Counted from the stretch's first letter, positions 42,012 through 55,600 are shown. The stretch is DNA of 64,000 nucleotides from Bog-756 sp963741055 (GCA_963741055.1 CAVUGU010000005.1:301585-365584); one strand, 5' to 3'. Made by a program: numbers and translations. The notes: generated by a model not told the origin, from the letters alone.

Positions 42012-43607
42012 ATGCCCGTCCTCGCCACCAACGTCGACCCCAGCTCGGAGACGTACCGCGCCAATTACCTCGCGCTCGAGACCGCATTGTCCGAGGTCGC
42101 CGCAGAACTCGACAAGGCTCGCGCCGGTGGCGGCGAGCGCTACGTCACCCGACACCGCGAGCGCGGAAAGCTGCCGGCCCGCGAGCGGATCGAGCTCCTC
42201 TTGGACCGCGACTCGGCGTTCCTCGAGCTGGCCCCCCTGGCGGCATGGGGAACCGAGTACCACGTCGGCGCCGCTTCCATCCTCGGCATCGGCGTCGTGG
42301 AGGGCACCGAATGCCTCATCTCGGCGAACGACCCGACGGTGCGGGGCGGCGCGATGAACCCCTTCTCGTTCCGGAAAGGCGCACGTGGCGCCGACATCGC
42401 GCTCCAGAACCGTCTTCCCTCGATCAACCTGGTCGAGTCGGGCGGCGCCGACCTCCCGGCGCAGGCAGAGCTGTTCATCCCCGGTGGACGGGCCTTCCGC
42501 GACCTCACCCGGCGGTCGGCGGCCGCGCTCCCCACCATTGCGCTCGTCTTCGGCAACTCGACCGCAGGGGGCGCATACGTGCCGGGCATGAGCGACTACA
42601 TCGTGATGATCGAGCAGCGCTCCAAGGTCTTCCTCGGGGGCCCGCCCCTGGTCAAGATGGCGACCGGCGAGGAATCGACCGACGAGGAGCTCGGCGGCGC
42701 CTCGATGCACGCCCGGATCTCCGGCCTCGCCGACGAGCTCGCCACCGACGAGCTCGACGCCATTCGGATCGGGCGCCAGATCGTCAGCCGCCTCCACTGG
42801 CGCAAGCAGGGCCCGGGCCCCTCGATGGCCGCCGACGAGCCCGTCCACGATCCCGAGGAGCTGCTCGGGATCGCCTCCGCCGACCCGAAGGTGCCCTTCG
42901 ATCCCCGCGAGGTGCTCGCCCGGGTCGTCGACGGCTCCCGGTTCGACGAGTTCAAGCCGCTCTACGGCACCAGCCTGGTGACCGGGTGGGCGTCGATCCA
43001 CGGCTATCCGATCGGGGTGCTGGCCAACCACCGCGGCGTGCTCTTCTCCGAGGAAGCCCACAAGGCGACCCAGTTCATCCAGCTGGCCAACCAGATCGAC
43101 GTCCCCCTGCTGTTCCTCCAGAACACGACGGGCTACATGGTCGGCAAGGAGTACGAGCAGCGGGGCATCATCAAGGACGGGGCGATGATGATCAACGCCG
43201 TCTCCAACTCGTCGGTCCCCCACCTCACGGTCAACATCGGGGCGTCCTACGGCGCGGGCAACTACGGGATGTGCGGTCGTGCCTACGAGCCACGCTTCCT
43301 CTTCGCCTGGCCCAACGCGCGCTCCGCGGTGATGGGTCCCGGCCCAGCTGGCCGGCGTGCTCTCCATCGTGGGCCGGCAGTCCGCGGCGGCGAGGGGCGA
43401 GGCCTTCGACGAGGAGGCCGACGCAGCCATGCGGGAGATGGTCGAGGCCCAGATCGAGGCCGAGTCGCTCCCCCTGTTCCTCACCGCACGGCTCTACGAC
43501 GACGGCATCATCGATCCGCGCGACACCCGTACGGTGCTCGGCATCTGCCTGTCGGTCATCGACAACCAGCCGATCACCGGCACCCGCGGTTACGGCGTGT
43601 TCCGACC

Positions 43608-43611
<4 letters not shown>
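42012..43611 (+). CDS. Acyl-CoA carboxylase, carboxyltransferase (beta) subunit (one frame break)
   Basis: About 532 residues. The motifs are TRHRERGKLPARERIELLLD, an NPFSFRKGARGADIALQNRL block, FGNSTAGGAYVPGMSDY, VFLGGPPLVKMATGEEST and VPLLFLQNTTGYMVGKEYE. The C-terminal oxyanion region is restored as GPAQLAGVLSIVGRQ when one extra base near 43340 is removed. The enzyme transfers CO2 from carboxybiotin to an acyl-CoA. The sequence and length are closest to methylcrotonyl-CoA/geranyl-CoA-type beta subunits (LiuB/AtuC-like). It starts the operon and overlaps the next gene as GTGA. The substrate is inferred from the AtuA and dehydrogenase genes downstream. Confidence 0.9.
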
Positions 43612-45675
<2,064 letters not shown>

Positions 45676-45679
<4 letters not shown>

Positions 45680-47466
45680 GCGAGCCGCTGCGGATCGCCA
45701 ATTGCTCGGGATTCTTCGGCGACCGCCTGTCCGCGGCGCGCGAGATGGTGGAAGACGGACCGATCGACGTCCTGACCGGTGACTGGCTGGCCGAGCTCAC
45801 CATGCTCATCCTTTGGAAGGGGCGCCAGCGCGACCCGTCGGCGGGATGGGCGCGCACGTTCCTCACCCAGATGGAAGAGGTGCTCGGTACCTGCGTCGAC
45901 CGCGGGATCAAGGTGGTGACCAACGCAGGCGGTCTCAACCCCGGCGGCCTCGCCGACCAGGTCCGTCAGCTGTCGGATCGGTTGGGCGTCGCGGTGTCGG
46001 TCGCCCACGTCGAGGGCGACGACCTCTTCGCCCGCATCGGGGACTTGAGAGAGGCCGGTCAGCATCTCGACCATCTCGACACCGGCCAGCCGTTGGCCAC
46101 CGCCACCGGCGAGGTGGTGTCGGCCAACGCGTACCTCGGCGGCTGGCCGATCGTCGAGGCCCTCCGCGGCGGGGCCGACGTGGTGGTCTGCCCACGGGTG
46201 ACCGACGCGTCGCTCGTCGTCGGGCCGGCGGCCTGGCACCACGGGTGGAAGCCGAGTGACTGGGACCGGCTGGCCGGCGCGGTCGTCGCCGGCCACGTGA
46301 TCGAGTGCGGCGCGCAGGCGACCGGTGGCAACTACGCCTTCTTCACCGAGGTTGCCGATCTCGAACACCCCGGCTTCCCCATCGCGGAGGTCGCGGCCGA
46401 CGGTTCCTCGGTGATCACCAAGCATCCGGGCACCGGCGGAACGGTCTCGATCGGCACGGTGACCGCACAGCTGCTCTACGAGATCGCCGGGCCCGAGTAC
46501 CCGAACACCGACGTCGTCGCCTGCTTCGACGCGGTCCACCTCGAAGCAGTTACCCCCGACCGGGTGCGCATCTCGGGGACGACCGGCCGGCCCGCACCGC
46601 GCGACCTGAAGGTCTCGATCAACCTGCTCGGCGGGTGGCGGAATTCGATGACCTTCGTTCTGACCGGGCTCGAGATCGAAGAGAAGGCGGCGCTGACCAT
46701 CCGGACGCTCGAGAAGGCACTCGGCGGAAGCGGTCAGTTCGGCGCGTTCGACGCACAGCTGGTCCGCACCGACAAGGTCGACGCCCCGACCGAAGCCGAG
46801 GCAACCGCCCAATTGCGGATCACCGTGAAGGACGTCGATCACGAGCGGGTCGGGCGACGGTTCTCGAGCGCGGCGACCGAGCTCGCGCTGGCCGGCTACC
46901 CGGGGCTGCATCTGACGGCGCCTCCCGGGGACGCCGCGGCGTACGGGGTCTTCTGGCCGGCCCTCGTCCCCGCGGAGCTGGTGGTGCCCACGGTTGTGCA
47001 CGCCGACGGGCGCCGGGTCGAGGTCCGAAACGATGCCAACCTCGGCGGCGGCCCCCCGACGGCCGCAACGACCGGTGAGGACGAGGGCAGCGACCGGAAT
47101 GGCCGGAGCGACATCGCCAAGCGTCGGCTCCCCCTCGGCACCCTGGTCGGCGCGAGATCCGGCGACAAAGGTGGCAACGCGAACGTCGGGCTCTGGACCC
47201 GTACGGCAGCGGAGTGGGACTGGCTGGACTCGTTCCTCACCACCGAGCGGTTCCGTAGCCTCCTTCCGGAGGCAGACGGTCTCGACGTCCGTCGCTACCG
47301 CTTCCCCAACCTCTCGGCTCTCAACTTCGTGGTCGTCGGGCTCCTCGGCGAAGGGGTCGCCGCCTCGACCCGGCCCGATCCTCAGGCCAAGGGACTCGGG
47401 GAGTACCTTCGGAGCCGGCTGGTCGACATACCGATCGAGCTGCTGGCGGACCACGGCACGGAGTAA
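45676..47466 (+). CDS. AtuA-family protein (DUF1446) with fused C-terminal AtuA-like domain
   Basis: The 596-residue protein has an intact frame. Residues 1-450 are the DUF1446 region: RIANCSGFFGDRLSAAREMV, VLTGDWLAELTM, NAGGLNPGGLADQV, CPRVTDASLVVGPAAW and GGTVSIGTVTAQLLYEI. A linker rich in Gly/Asp/Thr follows. The last 100 residues are the small second domain (LVGARSGDKGGNANVGLW, LNFVVVGLLGEGV). In Pseudomonas, AtuA is required for growth on acyclic terpenes; its reaction is not settled to my knowledge. Co-translation with an acyl-CoA carboxylase supports a role in branched acyl-CoA catabolism. Confidence 0.88.
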
Positions 47467-47471
47467 GGAGG
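47465..47471 (+). promoter_or_regulatory. Strong Shine-Dalgarno of the acyl-CoA dehydrogenase gene
   Basis: AAGGAGG overlaps the stop codon of the AtuA-like gene and lies six bases before the ATG at 47478. It is one of the best ribosome binding sites in the window and suggests high translation of the last operon gene. Confidence 0.85.
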
Positions 47472-47477
47472 AACGCC

Positions 47478-48641
47478 ATGGACTTCATCGAATCCGACGA
47501 GCTGCAGATGCTGCGAGAAGCGGTCGCGTCCATCGCGTCGAAGTTCGGGCACGAGTACTACGTGGCGAAGGCCCATGCCGACGAGCGCACCCCCGAACTC
47601 TGGGACGCGGTGGCTGAGGGCGGCTTCCTCGGGGTCAACGTCCCCGAGGAGTACGGAGGCGGCGGCGGGGGAATCTTGGAGCTCGCCGCGGTGCAAGAGG
47701 AGCTTGCCGCGGCCGGATGCCCGCTGCTGGTGATCGTGGTGTCGCCGGCGATCTGCGCCACCATCATCGCGAGGTTCGGCACCGACGCCCAGAAGCAGCG
47801 CTGGTTGCCCCGCTTCGCGACCGGAGAGCTGAAGATGGCCTTCGCCATCACCGAACCCGACGCCGGCTCGAACTCCCACAACCTCGGGCTCACCGCGACG
47901 AAGGACGGGGACCTCTACCGGCTCAACGGATCGAAGTACTACATCTCGGGCGTCGATGAGTGCGAAGCGGTCCTGGTCGTCACCCGATCGGGCGTCGACC
48001 CCGACACCGGCCGCGGGCGGCTCTCCCTCTTCGTCGTCGACGTCGACACGCCAGGACTCGACAAGCAGGTGCTCCCGGTCGAGATCACTGCGCCGGAGAA
48101 GCAGTTCACCCTTTTCTTCGACAACGTGCAGGTGGAGGCCGACCGGCTGATCGGGACCGAGGGAGACGGGCTGCGCCAGGTCTTCGTCGGACTCAACCCC
48201 GAGCGCATCCTTTCGGCCGCGACCGCCAACGGCATCGGGCGCTACGCGCTCGCCAAAGCTGCCGAGTACGCGAAGACACGCGAGGTCTGGGGTACACCGA
48301 TCGCGCGCCACCAAGGCATCTCCCATCCTCTGGCCAAGTCCAAGATCGAGGTCGAGCTCGCACGGCTGATGACCGACAAGGCGGCCTGGCTCTACGACTA
48401 CGCAGGCGATTCACCCGCAGCCGGCGAGGCCGCCAACATGGCCAAGTACGCAGCCGCCGAGGCCGCGCTCGGCGCGCTCGATCAGGCGATCCAGACCCAC
48501 GGCGGGAACGGGATGTCGACCGAGTACGGCCTCGCGGACATGTGGGGCATGACCCGCCTGCTCCGCATCGCGCCGGTCAGCCGCGAGATGATCCTCAACT
48601 TCGTCGGTCAGCACTCACTCGGTCTGCCCAAGTCGTACTGA
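47478..48641 (+). CDS. Acyl-CoA dehydrogenase (helix-G catalytic Glu type)
   Basis: The 387-residue protein has the acyl-CoA dehydrogenase fold: GFLGVNVPEEYGG, the FAD/substrate block MAFAITEPDAGSNSHNLGLT, LNGSKYYISGVD, and QTHGGNGMSTEYGLADMWG. At the position of the usual catalytic Glu (YEG in medium-chain enzymes) the sequence reads IAPVSRE, without Glu. Glu242 in GLNPERILSAA matches the helix-G base of isovaleryl-CoA and long-chain dehydrogenases. That supports a branched or terpene-derived substrate such as isovaleryl-CoA or citronellyl-CoA. It ends the operon, before a strong hairpin. Confidence 0.9.
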   Translation: MDFIESDELQMLREAVASIASKFGHEYYVAKAHADERTPELWDAVAEGGFLGVNVPEEYGGGGGGILELAAVQEELAAAGCPLLVIVVSPAICATIIARFGTDAQKQRWLPRFATGELKMAFAITEPDAGSNSHNLGLTATKDGDLYRLNGSKYYISGVDECEAVLVVTRSGVDPDTGRGRLSLFVVDVDTPGLDKQVLPVEITAPEKQFTLFFDNVQVEADRLIGTEGDGLRQVFVGLNPERILSAATANGIGRYALAKAAEYAKTREVWGTPIARHQGISHPLAKSKIEVELARLMTDKAAWLYDYAGDSPAAGEAANMAKYAAAEAALGALDQAIQTHGGNGMSTEYGLADMWGMTRLLRIAPVSREMILNFVGQHSLGLPKSY

Positions 48642-48642
48642 G

Positions 48643-48675
48643 GGACATCCTCAGCCCCTCGGGCTGAGGATGTCC
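48643..48675 (+). terminator. 15-bp perfect hairpin after the carboxylase operon
   Basis: GGACATCCTCAGCCC (48643-48657) and its exact complement (48661-48675) flank a three-base CTC loop, beginning two bases after the stop codon. No U-tract follows, which is common in high-G+C actinobacteria, so it may terminate or stabilise the 3' end. Confidence 0.75.
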
Positions 48676-48975
48676 GCGGGGCCCTCCGGCGGGGTCTCCG
48701 CACCTCACAGGCGTGAGTCACAGGCTCACACCCCCTCCGAACAGGTGGAATTACGCGTGGGAAAGCGCGCCCTGGCTTCGTAGCGTGGTCTCAGAGCAAT
48801 GAACAGCGACGAGGGGCACGGAGGGCGCACGCCGCGTAGCGGCGCTGCTGACGCTCCGCTGAGGGGAGGGGTCACTCAGCGGTCGACTCCACGCGCGCCA
48901 CTGACCCGGAGGGCCGCCGGCCGGAACCCGGCCACGGCGAACCCGACTCGGGTAGCGGCGCGGCGTGCGCTTTCG
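48676..48975 (+). promoter_or_regulatory. Upstream region of the pilin operon
   Basis: The 300 bases between the hairpin and the preferred start hold no RNA gene that I can see. A TAGCGT hexamer at about 48779-48784 fits the TANNNT -10 element. An in-frame ATG at 48799 follows it by 14 bases and could be the true start of the first pilin gene; it would add 59 Arg/Ala/Pro-rich residues before the usual short leader. Confidence 0.4.
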
Positions 48976-51654
48976 ATGCGTCGCCTCCGCGAGGACCGCG
49001 GCGACGAGGGCATCTCGCTCATCGAGGTGGTGATCGCGCTCATCATCCTCGTCATCACCCTCGTCCCGTTGACCTACGTACTCACTTCGGCGGTGAGCGG
49101 GGCGGCGAATGCTCGCCAACAGGAAGCCGCCATCCAGCTCGCGGACTCGTGGGTCGAGATCCTCTCCAACTCGTCACCTCCGACTCAGCCCGACGGTTCG
49201 GTTCTGACCAGCTCCTGGGTCACCCCCACCGCGCCACCCGGAACCATCACGCCCAAGTCGACCCTCGCCGGAACCCCCTTCATCGTCCAGTCCCAGTACT
49301 CCTACGTGTCGGTGACCGGGCAGTCCGATCTGTGCACCGACGAGGAGCCGCCGAGCTCGAGCCATCCCGGCGTCATCGAACTGCAGGTGAAGGTGTCCTG
49401 GGCAAGCAAACGACAGTGGGTCACCGACACCACCAACATCAACTATCCGAGGCCGGGTCTCCAGACCGACGGGTTCCTCGCGGTGCAAGTCAACAACTCG
49501 GCGGCGACCGACGTTCACGGCAATCTGCCCGCCACCCGCGTGCAGGCCGTCGCGATCACCGTCTCGGGTGGATCGCTCGCCTCGCCCTTGACGCTGCAGC
49601 CCGATGCGAACGGTTGTGCCTTCGCGCAGATTCCTCCGGGGACCTACAACCTGTTGATCGACCAGCCAGGAAGCGGGACGTTGGCCGGTTACGTCGGGAG
49701 CCCTCCCTTCGTGGACCCGAGCGGGAACACCTCACCCGCCTTCAGCCCCCCTTCGCCCGAGACGATCTACGTGACCAACGAGACCGCGACCACCGTCACC
49801 TTCGACGAGGGGATCACGAGTGCCATCTCCTACGGCGGCGCATCGGCAATCGACGGTGGGGTCACTTGTCCCGGGACTTCTTCTCTGACCTGCCTGACGA
49901 CGGGTAACGGATCCTCGGGTGCGGTCGCTGCGTGGGGTGGGGACGGGTCGACCTGGTCGTCGACCACCCTCGGCGCTGCCACCGACCTGTCCCAAGTTGC
50001 GTGCACCACGGGAAGCTCCCCGACCTGTGTCGCAGTGGGCTACAAGAGGAGCGCGGGGAACAACGTCGGTGTGATTCTGACCACCTCGTCGGATCTCGGG
50101 TCGACCTCCGCCGACACGCCGCCGGCCGGGGTGACCGACGTCACCGCCGTGAGCTGTCCCTCGAACAACGGCTGCTATGCGATCGGAACGACCGCGACCG
50201 GGCCGGTCCTTCTTGCCGGTGCAGTCGGTCAGACCTCTCCTTCGCAGGACACCTGGGTGGCCATCGCCCCGCCGTCGTCGACCTTCACCTCCCTGTCGTC
50301 GGTCGAGTGCGTCCCGACGACGACGACCTGCATGGTCGGCGACTCCTTGTCGGTCAGCGGCGGGGCTTCGTCGCCGGGGATCCTCCGACTCGACGGCGAC
50401 CCGTCAGCACTCGCCAGCAATCCGAGCTGGACGCCGACCTTCAGTCTCGAGAGCCCACCTCCGGCCCTGACGTCGGTCGGGGCGATCACCTGTCCGACCA
50501 GCACCGAGTGCCTTGCCATCGCCACGGGCGACTCGACCAGTGCCACCGATCCGACCATCCTCTCCGCCTCGGTCGCGAACAGCGGTCCTGACACCTGGGA
50601 CAACGAGTCCACGTTCCCCTCTGGCATGCAATCGGTCACCGGGCTCTCCTGCACGTCCAGCAATTGCGTGGCCATCGGCACTGGCGCGACCGGTGGGCCC
50701 GCGGTGTGGACCGGTGACCTCACCGCCTCGCCGGACGACTGGGCACAGGCTCCGAGTGGATATCCGGGCATCCCCACCACGGTCGCCTCGGTCACCTCGG
50801 TCGCGTGCGGTGCGACCTCCGGGGGTGACACCGCCGACTGCGTGGTCGCGGGCAACACGACGTCATCGTCCAATCCGAGCGAGCTGCTCGAGGGAACCTT
50901 GAACGGTGGATGGGCCTGGAATCAGGTCACCACACCGACCAGCTCACCGGTCCTCTACTACACCGGCCTCGACTGCGTGGCACCGGGTAGTGGCTCCGAC
51001 TGCGCGGCGACCGCCGCGACCGCCGGCGGCCCGGTAATCGTGACCGCCTCCAAGCCGAACGACAACTCCTGGAACGTGGAGACTCCCTCCTCGTTCTCCG
51101 GAAACGTGGTCAACGGGATTCCGCTCCAGACTTCGCCCGCCGGTTCTCCGAGCTGGACGACACAGATCACCCAGGCGCAAGCCACGCCGACCAACGCCAC
51201 GAGCCTGCCGAGCGTGCTCTACCCGCTGCCGACCGGGTACTCGATCGCCGCCGGTGACTGTCCGGCCGAGGCAACCAACTCTGCGACGGCAGCGCTCGTA
51301 GCCCCGCCGGGAGGTACCGCCTCGGTCACCGTTCCGCTTTCACTCCTGCCCCTGGAGGTGGTGAATCCGGCCAACGGGAGCCCGGTCAGCGGCGCGGTGG
51401 TCAGGCTCACCTCCACCCAGTGTGCGGCCGACACCTACAGAGTGCCGACCACGGACGCCGAAGGGTTGAGCCACGACTCGATCCCTTACGGGACCTACAC
51501 CTACACGGTCAACGGAACGGCCGTCACCTACCCCGATCCGAACACCGGACTACCCGACCCGGTGACCCTTGCGTTGGGAATCAACACCGTCACACTGACC
51601 AATGGCGCGAGCACCTCGATCTCCCTACCCGGCCCGGTGGTGGTGCCGTCATGA
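48976..51654 (+). CDS. Type IV prepilin-like protein with Cys-paired beta-propeller-like repeats
   Basis: Read from ATG 48976 the protein has 892 residues. A 12-residue basic leader ends in DEG, followed by ISLIEVVIALIILVITLVPL. Cleavage would fall after Gly12 and Glu17 is the +5 glutamate of class III-signal pilins. A CnaB-like domain (about 167-280, PPGTYNLLIDQPGSGT) follows. About eight repeats of roughly 50 residues come next (about 298-696); each has two cysteines 7-12 apart and a CxAxG-like strand (TSTECLAIATG, SSNCVAIGTG). A C-terminal carboxypeptidase-regulatory-like domain ends the chain. The repeats suggest a disulfide-stabilised beta-propeller. It overlaps the next gene as ATGA. 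A surface or pilus-tip adhesin is inferred. Confidence 0.78.
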   Translation: MRRLREDRGDEGISLIEVVIALIILVITLVPLTYVLTSAVSGAANARQQEAAIQLADSWVEILSNSSPPTQPDGSVLTSSWVTPTAPPGTITPKSTLAGTPFIVQSQYSYVSVTGQSDLCTDEEPPSSSHPGVIELQVKVSWASKRQWVTDTTNINYPRPGLQTDGFLAVQVNNSAATDVHGNLPATRVQAVAITVSGGSLASPLTLQPDANGCAFAQIPPGTYNLLIDQPGSGTLAGYVGSPPFVDPSGNTSPAFSPPSPETIYVTNETATTVTFDEGITSAISYGGASAIDGGVTCPGTSSLTCLTTGNGSSGAVAAWGGDGSTWSSTTLGAATDLSQVACTTGSSPTCVAVGYKRSAGNNVGVILTTSSDLGSTSADTPPAGVTDVTAVSCPSNNGCYAIGTTATGPVLLAGAVGQTSPSQDTWVAIAPPSSTFTSLSSVECVPTTTTCMVGDSLSVSGGASSPGILRLDGDPSALASNPSWTPTFSLESPPPALTSVGAITCPTSTECLAIATGDSTSATDPTILSASVANSGPDTWDNESTFPSGMQSVTGLSCTSSNCVAIGTGATGGPAVWTGDLTASPDDWAQAPSGYPGIPTTVASVTSVACGATSGGDTADCVVAGNTTSSSNPSELLEGTLNGGWAWNQVTTPTSSPVLYYTGLDCVAPGSGSDCAATAATAGGPVIVTASKPNDNSWNVETPSSFSGNVVNGIPLQTSPAGSPSWTTQITQAQATPTNATSLPSVLYPLPTGYSIAAGDCPAEATNSATAALVAPPGGTASVTVPLSLLPLEVVNPANGSPVSGAVVRLTSTQCAADTYRVPTTDAEGLSHDSIPYGTYTYTVNGTAVTYPDPNTGLPDPVTLALGINTVTLTNGASTSISLPGPVVVPS

Positions 51655-52694
51655 TCTCCCCTCGCACACGGCTGGCCGCGCTGAAGGAACGGTGGCACCA
51701 GCGATCCCGCGACGACACCGGGGTGACCCTCGTCGAGTTGACCCTGGCATCCACCTTCATGCTCATCGTCCTCACTCTGGTGGGAGTCACGATGAGCGTG
51801 ATCACCAACATCGAAGGCTCAGTGACCAGCCAGTACGCAGAGTACGACCAAGCCCTGCCTGCCTTGGCCCCGGTCCAAGCGCTACTGCGCGCCGAGGTCG
51901 AACCGGCACCAGTGAACGGCGGCGTCCCGACACCGGGCTTCTCCCAATTCGGAACGACGTCGCTCAGCTTCGGGGTCCAGTTCTATGCGGACATCGGAAC
52001 GGCCTACAACAACCTGACCTCCGCGGGGACGACGGCGGGACCGGCCAAGATCGTCGCCGTCGAGGTCGATCAGAACGGCAATCCGGTGACCGCTCCGAGT
52101 AGTGCAAATCCCTCGGTCACCCCGACCAAATGCACCGCAGCGAGTCCGTGCTCCTTCCAGGTGCGCCGGTACCTCCCGATTGTCAATAGCGGGATCTCGA
52201 CCTGCCCCGGCGTCGGGACGGGTCCGACCTGCCAGTACCCGACCACCTACAAGCTGATCACCAACGCGCTCGACGTGGTGAACAGCCCCGCGGACAACAC
52301 CGGCGGCGTTCCCAACAATCCGATCTTCGGATACGGGATGCTCGACCCGGCCTGGCCGCAAATTCTGGACACTCCCGGCACTGCGGTGCCGATCTCGAGC
52401 GCCGCGATCTACAACAACCAACTCACCGCTCTGAACGCCGCCCCGTACAGCTATGTGACCCCCACCCAGTCGGTCACCGCATGTGCTGCCCCGAACGCCT
52501 CCTACCCGACCACGGCCATCGCGTGTCCCCTCGACGCAGTCCAGGACATCTCGATCGATCTCCAGGTCGCGGCCCCCGGCTCGGGCACCAACGGCAACGT
52601 CGACAACCAGACGGTGGTCTATCGATACCCGCCGACCGGGGTCGATGGAAGCACCGTCAACTATCCGTACCAGTACACGGCTGTAGTGGGGTGA
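51651..52694 (+). CDS. Type IV prepilin-like protein
   Basis: The 347-residue protein starts with a 24-residue basic leader ending in DDTG, then VTLVELTLASTFMLIVLTLVG. The predicted prepilin peptidase site is after Gly24, and Glu29 is the +5 residue. The rest is a Gly/Thr/Pro/Asn-rich globular domain with several Cys pairs (PTKCTAASPC, STCPGVGTGPTC, TACAA to IACPL) and no family that I recognise. It is coupled to both neighbours (ATGA upstream; stop two bases into the next ribosome-binding region). It is probably a minor or major pseudopilin of the same fibre. No pilus ATPase, peptidase or platform gene is in the window. Confidence 0.75.
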   Translation: MISPRTRLAALKERWHQRSRDDTGVTLVELTLASTFMLIVLTLVGVTMSVITNIEGSVTSQYAEYDQALPALAPVQALLRAEVEPAPVNGGVPTPGFSQFGTTSLSFGVQFYADIGTAYNNLTSAGTTAGPAKIVAVEVDQNGNPVTAPSSANPSVTPTKCTAASPCSFQVRRYLPIVNSGISTCPGVGTGPTCQYPTTYKLITNALDVVNSPADNTGGVPNNPIFGYGMLDPAWPQILDTPGTAVPISSAAIYNNQLTALNAAPYSYVTPTQSVTACAAPNASYPTTAIACPLDAVQDISIDLQVAAPGSGTNGNVDNQTVVYRYPPTGVDGSTVNYPYQYTAVVG

Positions 52695-52699
52695 ACAAC

Positions 52700-55600
52700 A
52701 TGTTCGGATCAGCACTGAAGTGTGTGACGCAGTGGTGGCAGCGGTCGATCGACGACCGCAGGTCCACGAGCAAGGACCTCGGTCAGGCCGCGCTGGTAGC
52801 GGTGATCGCCATCTCGGTCCTCGCCAGCTCGATCGCGGCCCTGGTGGTGTCGGAGGTCAACCAGTCCGATCCTCTCCAGCAGGCCAAGTCGGTCGAGATC
52901 TACGCGAACCGGGCTCTCGAGGCCGGGGTCAACGCCTACTGGACGGCGTTGAACACCAACCCGAGTCTCGCCCAGTGCAATAGCAACACCAACCAAGTGG
53001 GAACCTGCAGTGGCATCGACTACGGCCAGTGGAACTCGGTTCCCGACTCGACGTCGCAGGGTGGATTCCCCGAGTACTACGCATTCGGCAATCCGCAACC
53101 GGCCTTCGACCCGGTGACCAATGCCCTGAGCAGTCTGACCGTCGAGGTGGCGGGGGCCGCCAAGGACCCGACGGTTGCCAACCATTACCTCTTCGCAACC
53201 GAGAGCATCACGCTCACCCCGAGCAACGGCTTCTTGAAGAACGTCTGGTGGAGCAATTACGAGTCCTACAGCTCGACCGGCAACTACAGCAACTGCAACT
53301 ACAACTGGAAACTCGGTTACAACATCTCGGGCGCCGGCGCCGGATGCGGGCCCGTCTACTTCGGTCCGGCCGACTACCTGTTCGGGCCGGTCTACACCAA
53401 CGACTCTGTCTTCGTCGCCGGCACCGGCACGCCTACCTCCTCGCCGTCTTTCGGCCTCACCGGCGCGCCGTCGTCCGTGACCACGGCCGATCCCCATTGT
53501 CTGTTCGTCAACAGCACCTACGGGATGAACGGCAGCGACGCCAACTGCGCGTCAGCTGACGGAAGCGTCGCTCTCTACGACACCACCAACAGCTCGGACA
53601 ACCACGCGGTCGAGACCCCGCCCGCCACCGACACCCAGCTGCAAGTGATCGCCTCCCACAGTGGCTGCCTCTACTCCGGGCCGACCCAGATCAAGCTGAA
53701 CCCCGACGGAACGATGACCATCGTGAGCCCCGACACCATCGAGAGCTCGGTGAGCGGCCAGACCTGGGACAACAACAACATTCCCAGCAACCTCAACAAC
53801 TGCCCGAACAACGGCACGGCGCCGCTCCCACCGAACGGCGTCGTCTTCGTCGAGAACGCGCCAGCGAGCCAGACCCAGCAATGGGCGAACCCGCTCGACG
53901 ATCCGATCAACAACACCGCGACCACCCTCACCGGGAGCCGGAACCCTCCGGTGGCCGGGCAGTCGATCACCCTGACCGCAACCGTGACCTCGGTCAGCAA
54001 CCAGATCAACAACGGTGCGACCGTTGCGTTCAGCCAGACCACCAAGAACGGGGGCCAGACCCAGACCGCGGTCATCGGATCCTGCTCGGCGCAGACACTG
54101 TCGACTCCGGTGGCAGTGACTCCGGCCACGACGCCTCCGACCTTCCAGGCCACCGCGAGTTGCGCGACCACGGAATCCGCCAACGGAACCGGTGCCTTCT
54201 CGGCCGCCTACAGCGGCGGCAACTACACCAGCTCCTCCTCGGGCAACCTCGGCCAGACCAACACCCTCAGCCCCGCGCTGTCCTACGGACCCTATGCGCA
54301 GGTCACGGCCGGAGGTTGCTCGAGCTGCTACTACGGCCAGACCGGCTCGCCGAACTCCGAGGGTGACGCCTTCGTCAACGGCAGCTTGTCGGGACAGCTC
54401 ACCATCGGGACCGCGAACAACCTCATCGTCGACGGCAACATCACCTACAACGATTGCAGCTGGACGACGGGCGACGGCGGTTCGACGTTCTGTCCGTACA
54501 ACAAGAGCGGAACGAACGATTCGCTGGGCCTCATCGCGGAGAACTACGCCGAGATCGGCCGTCCCCTGCTGGCCTCGACCAGTGGGAGCAACCCCACCGT
54601 CGCTCCCAGCTGCTCCGGAACCCCGGGTGCGACCTGTGATCCCTCCAACGGTGGGAACGGGATCACCATCGACGCAGCGATCCTGGCGCTCAATCAGTCG
54701 TTCGTGGTCAACAACTACGGCGACGCCGCCACCGAGGGGAACCTGACCGTCTACGGTTCGATCCAGCAGTACGCACGAGGTCCCGTCGGCACCTTCAACG
54801 GCACGTCACCGGTCACCGGTTACGTGAAGCACTACACCTGGGACCCGCTGCTCGACTTCATCTCGCCACCCAGCTACCTGGTCCCCTCCACCGCGTCGTG
54901 GGTGCTCCAAGGAGTCGCAGCCAACGCAGGCGGTGCGTCGGGGCAAGTCGTCTGCCCCAACCTGCCCGCCCCCTACGGCTCGCCCGCGGGGACCTTCCTG
55001 ACCCAGTACTGCTCGGCGGCGACCGGTGGACTTCCGGGATACCCATCGGCCACGGCACCGTCGCCGCCGATCCTGGGGAGCAACGCGGCAACTGCCAACG
55101 CGAACGGAACGGTGTCCGTGACCTGGACCGACCCGTCCAGCAACGGATCCCCGATCACCGGGTACACGGTGATCCCCTACCCGCCGTGCGGGTCGTGCAC
55201 GGGGACGTCTGTGGCGGGCGGTGGAGCCACCTCGGGGACCGTCACCGGCCTGACCCAAGGCACCACTTACACCTTCACGGTCACTGCGACCAACTCGCTC
55301 GGCACCAGTGATCCCTCCAGTCGCTCGAACCCGGTGACCGTTCCGGGTCCCCCGACAGCACCCACGAACGTGGCAGCCGCTGCCCAGCCCAACGGGACGG
55401 TGACGGTGAGCTGGACCGATCCGCCGAACCCCGGCTCGCCGATCACCGGTTACACGGTGACTCCGAACCCGGCGTGTCCGTCGTGCACCGGAAAGTCCGT
55501 CTCGAGTGGGTCGGCCACTTCCACCAACATCGGAGGACTGACGTCGGGAGCCGCCTACACCTTCACGGTGACGGCCACCAACGCAATCGGCACGAGCCCA

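Noticed and set aside
41757..43484. Long open frame opposite the carboxylase beta gene
   Set aside because: It is antisense to a conserved coding sequence and its translation is low-complexity; such frames are expected in high-G+C DNA.
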